DNA of 64,000 nt from Amylostereum areolatum. Its lineage: Eukaryota > Basidiomycota > Agaricomycetes > Russulales > Stereaceae. Every line of letters begins with the position of its first letter. The first letter of the stretch is position 1. The notes below the pieces were generated by a model that did not search any database, was not told where the DNA came from, and saw only the letters and a list, made by a program, of their open reading frames with translations. The stretch spans positions 186,001-250,000 of the forward strand of contig SAXG01000016.1 in NCBI GenBank assembly GCA_012932865.1. The letters are read 5' to 3'. This document shows, piece by piece, positions 11,547 through 22,482 of the stretch. Both the position numbers and the translations under genes were made by a program.

Positions 11547-13238
11547 GGATACCGCGAGGAGGCGATATCGCGAAAGACCCGTTGATAAAGGGTCTTCGAA
11601 TCCATTCCGTACACCACCAGCAGTTGCCTCAGCATGACTCTATGCGGGGCCATTCGGATGAGTCTGATGGCGTGACCAAGGGTTCACGCTAGCATCGTGT
11701 CAGCTTCAATCCAACCCCCTCAATCTCGGCGCCATTCCGATTATCCGTTGCGAGAAAGTCGGCTTCGCGCCCAAGTCAGCGTGAGTACAGGTTGTCCTCT
11801 CAGTTTCAATCCCCACAGAGTCCTCGATGGACGGCGACGAGCGCGGGTTATGTAAGCAGTATTCATTTTCGTCGTCGCGCCAAGTCATCCTCGACTCCTT
11901 GTTTCCTCTCACCACGTCCTTCTCTTCTCCCCGTCCTTCACCTGGCCATAACCCCTCATCTGTAATGGGCGACTCCGACGTACCGAGATTTGGACGGCGC
12001 GTCAGGGTTTCCGTGGATGTACGAAGGGTTGGGTATGGACTCTCCCTTCGACACTCTCATGTGGGCATCATCCAGAGTCTGGACCATGGTGCGTGTTCTA
12101 TTCACTTACCGCCCACCTGCCCTCGCGACAGCATTCAGGATTTGCACATGCTCCGGCGCCCCTCTTGTTGTCGCTGGCAGTCGTCCTCACCTTCGCTCGC
12201 GGCCTTGAACTTTACTCCTGGTCTTGAACTTTGCTCGTGGTCTTGAACTTTACTCTCGGTCTCTCGATTTTTGCTTGCGGTCTTGGTCCTCGCTCGTGAT
12301 CTTGGTCCCGCTCGCGCTCCTCTCTGGTCCTGGCTCTCTGTCCCCTGGCTCACTGGGTTCCCTGGTCTTATCTCGGTCTCCGTCTGGTCCACCTGCTTTG
12401 TTGGCATCCCAGGTAACCCTCTCTCACCTGTCATCCCTCTCCATATATCCCGTAGCAGCCCCCATATACTCTGTAGTTATCAAATGAAAATATCATGATT
12501 TTCTTCCTTCTACATCAGGATAAGATCGCAATAAGCACGATTTAAGCCAGCAACCCGCCGAGCGATTCTTGATGAGCTTAGTAAGATTATTGGATTGAAT
12601 CCAAAGAACCTCAGCTTCGGGCCCAAGGGAATTCGTTGAGCGTGATATCCGCTTGACATTTTTGGATTCCATCCATCGGCACACCAACTTCAAACTCAGG
12701 GGCGTGATATCGGAATGAAGCTGAGGGATCGCCTGGTGGTGTAGCATCGCCGAACGAAATGCCACTGAGGGCGCAGAGCGACAGAGCTGTCACAGGAGCA
12801 CTCTTCGATCCAAGGACAGTAAACCGACTCCTCGGAGAGACTCGGAAGAGGCGCCGGCGTGTTCGTCCCAGGCCACCTGGCCGGCTGGCCCTCCCCAGGC
12901 TGCTCTACTACTATCCTGAGCCTCTGAGTCCGCAAGGCCATCCTGCCCCAGTGTGTTATATATCTCATGATTCTTCAAGTTGTAGTGTCCTACATCCCTT
13001 CGATTTCCCGTCGAGTCGCCGGGTCGGACGTGCTGGAGCCCGACCCAGTGGGCTGGGATGTCGCAACAAGATGCGTGGGAGGATGTCAGGGAAGGAGAAA
13101 GAGTGGCCACTGGGCCGATAAGCGGAGATGGAACTCTAACTCAGTGGCTCTCGAACGAGTCGCTCTCGATAACTTATATGGCTGTCCCGAGCGGCTCGCC
13201 GCTCTTTTATCCATATCTTCCCCCCCCCTCACTCTACC
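11547..13238. other. divergent intergenic region between A1 and B1, with an extra ~1.2 kb
   Basis: In copies 2 and 3 the two start codons are only ~440 bp apart; here they are 1.69 kb apart. The extra DNA runs from about 11.6 to 12.76 kb and is not shared. It contains a degenerate pyrimidine-rich tract at about 12190-12380 with repeats of TGAACTTT and CTTGGTC-like words. I see no gene in it. The remaining ~470 bp next to B1 resembles the short promoters of the other copies. Confidence 0.55.
12767..12814. promoter_or_regulatory. conserved block in the shared A/B promoter (copy 1)
   Basis: This block starts GAGGGCGCAGAG and ends with CACTCTTCGATCCAAG. It recurs at 43118-43163 and 52772-52815, always between a divergent A and B start. 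It is the best conserved non-coding segment of the cassette, which suggests a binding site controlling one or both GTPase genes. Function is inferred from position and conservation only. Confidence 0.5.
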
Positions 13239-16200
13239 ATGGACGACGCCAAGGTCGTCCCAGTTTCCGATGACGCGACAAAAGAGTGGGCCCCTGACGA
13301 CATACTCGACCCCGGAGTGCCCTTTCGCGTTCTCATTCTGGGTCGAGCCAACGCCGGAAAGACGACTGTCCTCGAAAGGCTCTGTAAAGGCTCTGTCGAA
13401 GACGCTAGGATATACCGGTACGGTGAACTGGTTTGTATGCATCTGCCGTGAGCTCGATCTATGTCTCATCGTGAACGTTAGACCGATCAGCGGATGATGA
13501 AGGGAGAGCAAGGGGTATGTCAACCCACACATCTCCCTCTCCATGTTTGATAGACTGAAGCTAATCTGTCTAGCGCGGAGAGCATGAAATCGACGATGAA
13601 ATTGTTTTCCCGTCTTTGCCTGGATTCGTCTTTCATGATTCACGCGGCATTGAAGCGGGCTCGGTCAATGAGTTGACTATGGTTCAGGAGTTCGTAAGTT
13701 ATCGCTCCGAGTCGGTGAAGGACAAGAAAAGTCAACTGCACGCCATCTGGTAAGTCTGCGCTACTCTTGCGTCTGGAAGTTGATCCGATTCGGTCGTGCA
13801 CCGGAATCGAACAGGATATGCCTACCAATCGACACCGACAGGCCGCTCTTACCACCCGAGAAGGACCTATGTAAACTCAAATCGAACGGAAGTCAGTCCC
13901 AACATCTCAGTCACGGCGTGCGATGCACTGATGTATAGCATACTTGGAGTTCCTATCATCGCGATCTTCACGAAAGCTGATGCCAGACGCACGAAAATTG
14001 CTGTGGGACTCAAAGATGGTTCTGGACCTCAGGCGGTGAAGAAGGCCAAAGTGGAAGCAGCAAAACATGTCGACCGGTTGATACAAGATCTCCGCGAGCA
14101 GCTGCCCCCAGCCGGGGAAAATCGCGACTACGAAACGGCGCCAGGTAAGTTTACGGGTCTCGCACCGCGGAGCACATCCCCATGCACATGATTGCGCAGA
14201 TCTACAAAAAAAAGACGACAAGAAGTGCGAGGAATTTTGCCAGAAGCTGATATCGAAGACGCAGGCCCTCTTACCCTCGTCGAAGATGCAAGCGCTGCTA
14301 GTAACAGTCTGGAGAAATAACATTTCAGAACGCAGTCTCTGGGTTTTCCGCAGGCGAGTTTCTACGTCATGACGCAGTCTCGACGCTAACCGTCACGTCA
14401 CGCGTCACGTTTCAAACAGTTTGTTAAGGGAATTTTGTCTGTTCTCTTCTTCACTGTGTCTAGACTGCTCAGCACTCACGTACTAGCATCCAGACCGCGG
14501 GAGTCTTACTGAAAAAACGACTGTCGCACGAATTGTGGCTCTCTTTCTCTCAGTACGTCTTTTTAGTACGAACAGGTGTTAATGGAATGGGTCTGATATG
14601 CATGATCGAAATGAAGATCTCGTACCACGAAGTCAGTGGACTCACACATGTATCTCCACGCGGGGCTGATCACAAGTATCGTCAAACGCGGGGAAATCTA
14701 GTATGTAAGCAAGTTTCCGCAAACCTCGCAGTATGAATCAGGAGCTGACGACAGCGACATCGAACACCCGGACATTCAGGATGTGGATGTGAGTCTCCCC
14801 ATGACCATCGCGGGGGTCAAGTGCTGACGACGGCAACATCCGACGCGCGGCCGTCCAGACTGTGAGTTGGCCGAGACCTTTGCGGGGGTCGAGCGCTGAC
14901 GACAACGACATCGCACGCGCGGCCGTCCAGCTTGTGAGTCTGCCCGTGGCCTTTGCGGGGTCGAACACTGACGACAACGACATCGCACGTGCGGCCGTCC
15001 AGCATGTGAGTCTGCCCGTGGTCTTTGCGGGGATCGAGCACTGACGACAACGACATCGCACCCGCGGCCGTCCAGCTCGTGAGTCTGCCCGTGGCCTTTG
15101 CGGGGTCGAGCGCTGACGACAACGACATCGCACCCGCGGCCGTCCAGCTTGTGAGTCTGCCCGTGGCCTTTGCGGGGGTCGAACGCTGACGACAACGACA
15201 TCGCACGCGCGGCCGTCCAGCTTGTGAGTCTGCCCGTGGCATTTGCGGGGTCGAACACTGACGACAACGACATCGCACGTGCGGCCGTCCAGCATGTGAG
15301 TCTGCCCGTGGTCTTTGCGGGGATCGAACACTGACGACAACGACATCGCACGTGCGGCCGTCCAGCATGTGAGTCTGCCCGTGGCCATCGCGGGGATCGA
15401 GCACTGACGACAACGACATCGCACGTGCGGCCGTCCAGCATGTGAGTCTGCCCGTGGCCATCGCGGGGATCGAGCACTGACGACAACGACATCGCACGTG
15501 CGGCCGTCCAGCGAGTGAGTCTGCCCGTGGTCTTTGCGGGGTCGAGCACTGACGACAACGACATCGCACCCGCGGCCGTCCAGCGAGTGAGTCTGCCCGT
15601 GGCCTTTGCGGGGTCGAGCACTGACGACAACGACATCGCACGCGCGGCCGTCTAGGATGTGAGTCTGCCCGTGGCCTTTGCGGGGTCGAGCACTGACGAC
15701 AACGACATCGCACGCGCGGCCGTCTAGGCTGTGAGTCTGCCCGTGGCCTTTGCGGGGGTCGAGCGCTGATGACACTGACATCGCACGCGCGGCCGTCCAG
15801 CTCGTGAGTTTGCCCGTGGCCTTTGCGGGGGTCGAGCGCTGACGACAATGACATCGCACGCGCGGCCGTCTAGGATGTGAGTCTGCCCGTGGCCTTTGCG
15901 GGATCGAGCGCTGACGACAACGACATCGCACGCGCGGCCGTCTAGGATGTGAGTCTGCCCGTGGCCTTTGCGGGGGTCGAGCGCTGACGACAACGACATC
16001 GCACGCGCGGCCGTCTAGGATGTGAGTCTGCCCGTGGCCTTTGCGGGGTCGAGCACTGACGACAACGACATCGCACGCGCGGCCGTCTAGGCTGTGAGTC
16101 TGCCCGTGGCCTTTGCGGGGGTCGAGCGCTGACGACACTGACATCGCACGCGCGGCCGTCCAGCTCGTGAGTTTGCCCGTGGCCTTTGCGGGATCGAGCG

Positions 16201-19111
16201 CTGACGACACTGACATCGCACGCGCGGCCGTCCAGCTCGTGAGTTTGCCCGTGGCCTTTGCGGGATCGAGCGCTGACGACAACGACATCGCACGCGCGGC
16301 CGTCTAGGATGTGAGTCTGCCCGTGGCCTTTGCGGGGGTCGAGCGCTGACGACAACGACATCGCACCCGCGGCCGTCCAGCTCGTGAGTCTGCCCGTGGC
16401 CTTTGCGGGGTCGAACACTGACGACAACGACATCGCACGTGCGGCCGTCCAGCATGTGAGTCTGCCCGTGGTCTTTGCGGGGGTCGAGCGCTGACGACAA
16501 CGACATCGCACGCGCGGCCGTCTAGGATGTGAGTCTGCCCGTGGCCTTTGCGGGGTCGAGCACTGACGACAACGACATCGCACGCGCGGCCGTCTAGGCT
16601 GTGAGTCTGCCCGTGGCCTTTGCGGGGGTCGAGCGCTGACGACACTGACATCGCACGCGCGGCCGTCCAGCTCGTGAGTTTGCCCGTGGCCTTTGCGGGA
16701 TCGAGCGCTGACGACACTGACATCGCACGCGCGGCCGTCCAGCTCGTGAGTTTGCCCGTGGCCTTTGCGGGATCGAGCGCTGACGACAACGACATCGCAC
16801 GCGCGGCCGTCTAGGATGTGAGTCTGCCCGTGGTCTTTGCGGGGGTCGAGCGCTGACGACAACGACATCGCACCTGCGGCCGTCTAGGATGTGAGTCTGC
16901 CCGTGGCCTTTGCGGGGATCGAGCACTGACGACAACGACATCGCACGCGCGGCCGTCTAGGCTGTGAGTCTGCCCGTGGCCTTTGCGGGGGTCGAGCGCT
17001 GACGACAACGACATCGCACCTGCGGCCGTCTAGGATGTGAGTCTGCCCGTGGCCTTTGCGGGGATCGAGCACTGACGACACTGACATCGCACGCGCGGCC
17101 GTCCAGCTCGTGAGTTTGCCCGTGGCCTTTGCGGGATCGAGCGCTGACGACACTGACATCGCACGCGCGGCCGTCCAGCTCGTGAGTTTGCCCGTGGCCT
17201 TTGCGGGATCGAGCGCTGACGACAACGACATCGCACGCGCGGCCGTCTAGGATGTGAGTCTGCCCGTGGTCTTTGCGGGGGTCGAGCGCTGACGACAACG
17301 ACATCGCACCTGCGGCCGTCTAGGATGTGAGTCTGCCCGTGGCCTTTGCGGGGATCGAGCACTGACGACAACGACATCGCACGCGCGGCCGTCTAGGCTG
17401 TGAGTCTGCCCGTGGCCTTTGCGGGGATCGAGCGCTGACGACACCGACATTGCACCCGCGGCCGTCCAGCGAGTGAGTCTGCCCGTGGCCTTTGCGGGGG
17501 TCGAGCGCTGACGACAACGACATCGCACCCGCGGCCGTCCAGCATGTGAGTTTGCCCGTGGCCTTTGCGGGGGTCGAGCGCTGACGACACTGACATCGCA
17601 CCCGCGGCCGTCTAGGCAGTGAGTCTGCTCGAGGTCTTTGCGGGGGTCGAGCGCTGACGACACCGACATCGCACGCGCGGCCGTCCAGTATGTGAGTCTG
17701 CTCGAGGTCTTTGCGGGGGTCGAGCGCTGACGCCACCGACATCGCACGCGCGGCCGTCCAGGATGTGAGTCTGCCCGTGGCCTTTGCGGGATCGAGCGCT
17801 GACGACAACGACATCGCACGCGCGGCCGTCCAGTATGTGAGTCTGCTCGAGGTCTTTGCGGGGGTCGAGCGCTGACGACACCGACATCGCACGCGCGGCC
17901 GTCCAGGATGTGAGTCTGCCCGTGGCCTTTGCGGGATCGAGCGCTGACGACAACGACATCGCATGCGCGGCCGTTCAGCATGTGAGTCTGCCCGTGGCCT
18001 TTGCGGGGGTCGAGCGCTGACGACAACGACATCGCATGCGCGGACGTTCAGCATGTGAGTCTGCCCGTGGCCATCGCGGTGGTCGAGCACTGACGACAAC
18101 GACATCGCACGCGCGGCCGTCCAGCATGTGAGTCTGCCCGTGGCCTTTGCGGGGGTCGAGCACTGACGACAACGACATCGCACGCGCGGCCGTCTAGGCA
18201 GTGAGTTTGCCCGTGGCCTTTGCGGGGTCGAGCACTGACGACACCGACATCGTACGCGCGGCCGTCCAGGCCGTGAGTCTTCCCGTGGCCTTTGCGGGGT
18301 TGAGCACTGACGACAGCGACATCGCACGCGCGGCCGTCCAGAAAGTGGGTCTGCGCTACACAGCATCCATGGTGTAGAACTGATCGTACTGTCGCATGGT
18401 TGGCGTTTAGCTAGTACGTGGTGAAAATGCCTCATATCGCCGTGTTTATTCTGATGGATATGCTCCTGCGACAGGCTGTAAGTTTTACCGTTCCTCACCG
18501 GCTGACCGTTCGCCTACTTTTGTTACCCTCGCGTGGAACACGAAATCCCGGTTTTCCCGTTTTCACTGATCATTGCGGTTTAGGATTTCCTTGTCGAGCA
18601 CTGTGCACCCGTTTTTGATCCCACTGACTCGGTGAGTTTTTCGTCGCTGTATGGCCGTGTGCTTTGTTCTAACGGAAAACATTTCCCTCAGTCCGAGTTG
18701 TCTCGCGAGAGGGCCGTGATCTTCGCTGCTTGTATAACCTCTCCGTCGTCGCCCTTCTTCTAATCGTCTCATTTTATGATCGCATTCTAGTCCTTGTCGT
18801 CATTCAACGCAAAGTCCTCGTTGCAATAAAGATGGGGAAAAGGTCAGCCTACGAAACGGAGCTGAAGAAGGTTGTGCGCCATTCTGCCGTCAAGAATATA
18901 CTATCCTCGCTCGAGCAGCAGATCATGGAGAGTTATGGCCCCACAGGGAAAGACGGAAACTTCGACAAATTCAAAGCGGACGATGTCAATCCCATGGCAG
19001 AGAAGTTGAAGAAGATTGTTGAGGACAATCTGCTTGACGAGTTAAATGGTAAGTTGAACCAAGCAAGCAACTTCTCCTCAAATTGATGCTCATTTAGCAG
19101 CAGAGGAATAG
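13239..19111 (+). CDS. P-loop GTPase, family B, copy 1 (B1), with single-codon micro-exon array
   Basis: The G-domain exons are confident: 13239-13430, 13482-13514, 13574-13749, 13815-13891, 13950-14144, 14200-14357 (277 codons). They carry G1 GRANAGKT (residues 35-42), G3 HDSRGIEAGS, SQLHAIW and G4 FTKAD, and end at SERSLWVFRRR. Linker exons (about 14420-14631) are uncertain; the last ends in codons MKISYHE before a GTCAGT donor. Then come micro-exons TAT (14702-14704), a 9-nt exon (14780-14788), 49 triplets ending AAA (18342-18344), CTA (18411-18413) and GCT (18475-18477). The tail exons are 18584-18631, 18692-18731, 18791-19048 and 19098-19111; they encode a charged helical module (YETELKKVV, IVEDNLLDELN) shared with B2 and B3. 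One possible linker reading meets TGA at 14510-14512. The function of the family is unknown to me; the array is described separately. Confidence 0.78.
14702..18477 (+). repeat. 72-73 bp tandem array of intron plus 3-nt exon units (B1)
   Basis: Each unit starts GTGAGT (a consensus 5' splice site), has GCTGACGAC or ACTGACGAC (branch site CTGAC) about 30 bases before the end, and ends GGCCGTCCAG or GGCCGTCTAG, a 3' splice site. Exactly three bases then precede the next GTGAGT. I count 49 such triplets from ACT at 14859 to AAA at 18342: GAT 13, CAT 9, CTC 9, GCT 5, CTT 3, CGA 3, GCA 2, TAT 2, and ACT, GCC, AAA once each. None is a stop codon. The intron part is 69-70 nt and nearly invariant; the triplet varies. 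Blocks of 6-7 units recur almost identically (16113, 16620, 17056), so the array has expanded recently. Array ends are inside the B1 transcript, in phase 0. Confidence 0.93.
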
Positions 19112-20179
19112 AGATGGAGGAGTGGGCGATATCATGCTATGCACATTGGAGAAAGCACCGCACGATGTCAGCGAGCGACCCAGAATAGGCGGGTATGTGG
19201 AAGACAAGTATGCTCGATGGTCCTGGCGAAGAATGTATATGGGAGCTGGAATGTACGATAGGAAGGCGACGAGTGCGATAAATGCTGAAGTTATCTCGAC
19301 AATGTACACTACTATGGGCACCTCCGACCTCGTATCGATTAATGGTCGTTTACCATAGTGCAGGGCCTCGCTCTTTCGATGAGGCCTGCGAAGCGAGTCC
19401 ACTCTTCCGGAAATACAACATGCATCAATTGTGTGAAGTGGTTGGGAAAGAAAGGAAGAGATAGGATGGGCATCGTCTAGTAATGTCCAGATTACTGCGC
19501 CCGGGGCGAAGGAAACAGGAGGACAGACACACAGCTTCACAGCGACCGACATATCTGCGCTGTCCCTGTGCATGTACACTCCTCATTATCAACAACGTGA
19601 ACAACATCCCCCCCTCCCACCCCCTCCCACCCTCTCCCACCCTCTCCCACCCCACCCAAAAATATCCACGAAGCGATTTATCCCTGGCGTCCCCCCTCAC
19701 GATCCCCCTGTATACTCTCTAAGTCTCTCCTCGTCATCGACCATCCCCCATCACGTTCCCAAACCCCACCACTCGGGCACCATACGCTCTCCACACGACA
19801 CACACGGATTGACTCCCCTTGCATTTCTTTCAAAACGCACCCTGCGGTGCATTCGCAGCGCATACGCCTTTGTCGCAGCATCGACCGCGCCGCCGTCCAA
19901 CGTCCCGATCGACAATGCTCTATATATCGTCCACGGACATGATCTCGCGTAAACCCACCACAAACGGTGATCGCGAACGAGAGTGGGTCGACGATTGATC
20001 AATGAAAACGAGAATGAAAAGAAGATCAACCAAGGGAGGAGTCGAGGGAGCCCGGAAAACACCAGGTGTGACCGAGCACGGCGGAGAGGGGAGGGGGACT
20101 AAGCACCGAACGGACGACGCAGGCCATAGACTTCTCCCATGTTTCCGTTCCTTCTTCCCTCCGCCTTCGACGACACCAC
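19112..20179. other. intergenic, low complexity
   Basis: B1 3' flank. It includes a C-rich stretch with CCCTCCCACC repeats at about 19607-19655. A similar 3' flank (GAATGTACGATAGGA words near 19250) is found after B2 near 46370, so duplication homology extends past the stop codon. No gene recognised. Confidence 0.5.
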
Positions 20180-21790
20180 TTCGTCCCCAGCGTCAACGCG
20201 CGTATGTTTTCCTCCAACGCCGCCGAAAGCGAGAACTCCTGCTTGCACGCATGGGCACAGGCGCGGCGGTGCGCGAGGACAACTTGGAGTGGTGCTCGTC
20301 GACGTCGACGACGCGATGGCTTGGACGCACACACACCCGACCCCGGACCCCGACCCGGAGAACGCGTCCAAGAACTTGGAGCCGAGCTTCTGGAGGAGCG
20401 TCTGCGAGGCCATGACTGCCAGCAGCGCGTGCTGTGGGTCGACGTCCTTGTGGGAGGGTAATGATGCCGAGGAGGCCTTGGACGAGGTTGAGGGCGTCGG
20501 GTTGGCGCCGTGTAAGAAGACGGGGGCGAATAGGAAGACGAAGTAGCGGGGAGAAAGTGTTTTCTTGAGGGAAGGGTTGACCGGAGCCCCTGTTCTTGGA
20601 GGTGAAGGAGTGAGGGCGGAGGTTCGAGGCACGACCGGTGACGGGAGCGCACGGTTGTTAGACGAAGGGTGAGGGTGAGGATGGATGGCGTTCTTGTAGC
20701 TGTTGGCGCGTTTGCTGAGCCATCCGAGCCCATAGTTGCATACGATACCTAAAAGTCCGATCAATCGCGCCAGTCCACGGCAAAGAAACGAAACGATGAG
20801 CACATACTCATTGAGCATCGTCATCGTGAGCGGGTTGTTCTCCGTCGGTTTCTGTCCGAACGGAGTCGTAGGTGCACCTGTTGTGCGGCCGATGGGCTTG
20901 ACGCTGGCGAGAGGGCGTGCGAAGCTCTCGGGGATTATGGTCATGTTGCGCGTTTGATCCAGCCGGAAACCAGGGTGCTACCACCCCAAGACGCCTTGAT
21001 CGACATCGCGGGAGAAGAAGGAAAGTCCTTGTATACATTCGGCATGAGGAGGAGGAAGACATGCGGGCGGAGGTGGACGCCGCGGCGGCGGAGGTGGGGA
21101 GGGGATGGGACCGGGAGAAGGCAGGACGAGCGCGTTGTCCGTGTTGAGGAGCGCCTTCTTGAGCACCGTGGTCTCCTGGCAGACGATGCGGACGGCGTCG
21201 AAGAGATGGTTGCGCTCGGCGATGTCGCCTTCGGGTGTGTTGACGTACTCTATAATGATGATGGGTGAGCGGGGTGCATCGAGACGGAAATGAAGGCGGA
21301 GAGTCAAAGGTGGGATGAAGAAGGATGGCAATATGAACGAAGAGGGTGAAAGAGGAAATCGAAGAAAGAGGACGAGTGGCCAGACGGATGATATAGAAGA
21401 GCTATGTGGTGAGCGGAACGATGCGGACTTGGGATTCTGCGTGACCGAGCGGTCGTCCTTGGGACATGGGCAGAATCCCTTTTCACGTAGCTGGACTCGA
21501 GGTCACCAGGGTTGGAGGTACAATGGACAACCTCTCGATAGCCCACCACAGCGCTCCTTCCTTGCCTACCGTCCTAACAGCTCCGTGAGGAAAAAGATGA
21601 AATGAACGACGACTTACACCGGCGTACGCAAATATTGCGCGCTATACTGAAGGCTGATTCATGAGTCTCCCTTTCTTCTCATCTTGGTATTCATCGAGGG
21701 ACGGACGCCAGTCGTCGACATGGTCCGACTTGTCCTCGTCCAGGTCGTCCTAATCCTGGGACGGGGAGATGGGGGATGCTTGTCGTCCGA
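20180..21790 (-). pseudogene. broken bZIP gene, copy 1 (R1)
   Basis: Read on the minus strand, pieces of the bZIP protein at 57.6-60.2 kb appear in order but in different frames: DDWRPSLDEY near 21700, a zipper fragment GDIAERNHLFDAV near 21200, NTDNALVLPSPGPIPS near 21130, TIIPESFARPLASVKPI near 20930, then DVDPQHALLAVMASQTLLQKLG and FSGSGSGVG near 20430-20340. The basic DNA-binding segment is missing or scrambled between 21.3 and 21.7 kb, with stops and frameshifts throughout. It keeps its position on the far side of a B gene, as in the intact cassette. Confidence 0.8.
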
Positions 21791-22482
21791 GAGAGAATCG
21801 AAGACAGTTCGAGTTGTGGCGGGGGGCACATAAGATGTGTATCGATGGAGAAAGGTCAGATAGGTGAGACGGGGAGACGGTCGTGGGAGGCAAGACTCGT
21901 TGGTGCGTCCTTTTGGCGATAAGTAAAATGTAGTGATGCCATATCACCGAAAACCAGACGCGCAGCGTTGACGTTGCTCCGTCGCACAACTTTGAACTTT
22001 TACCTCCCCCCTCGAATCTGCTATGTATACTTCAATATCTTTCACGGGCGTTACCGGACAATAATAGGACTTATCGGTGACGTTCGCCGTGATCACGGGG
22101 GTTCACTCGCGTTCACGGGGGATCACGCGTGTTCACGCCCGTTTCACGCGTGTTCACGCCCGTTCACTTTTCTTCATGCGCCTTCCTGAGCTGCAGACGG
22201 TCTTCCTCCCTGGTCCTCAGCACTCACTGGGTTGTCCTCCGCTGGCTTAGGATGCCTCGGGCGTTGGACAATATGATCTGGACTAAACTCTAGGGGTTTT
22301 TTTGCGCGGCGCTCGGATTGCGCTCCGGACACTCTCTGGCAGGGTTTTTCTGGCAAGAAGAGTGACGCGTCTTGGCCATGAATAGCCATGAACGCTCTCC
22401 ATGGGGGCGCCTGTGCTTCGGGATGGACCGGGTCAAATTTTGCCTCGTCTTGCGGGCATCCACCTCTCTCCCCTTCACACCC
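21791..22482. other. left edge of the inserted island, with a short GTTCACG repeat
   Basis: Between the broken bZIP copy and the integrase gene. A tandem set of GTTCACG(C/G)(C/G) words lies at about 22085-22165 and could mark a junction. I found no clear terminal inverted repeat for the integrase element. Confidence 0.4.

Noticed and set aside
14738..16288. A 516-codon minus-strand open frame and several other long frames across the B1 array
   Set aside because: They are one repeat unit read antisense over and over. Open frames through a 72-73 bp repeat arise automatically, and the splice signals, branch sites and flanking exons are all on the plus strand.
14789..18344. The B1 array as a CRISPR-like repeat/spacer array
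   Set aside because: Units are contiguous with only three variable bases; there are no spacers, and the host is a fungus.
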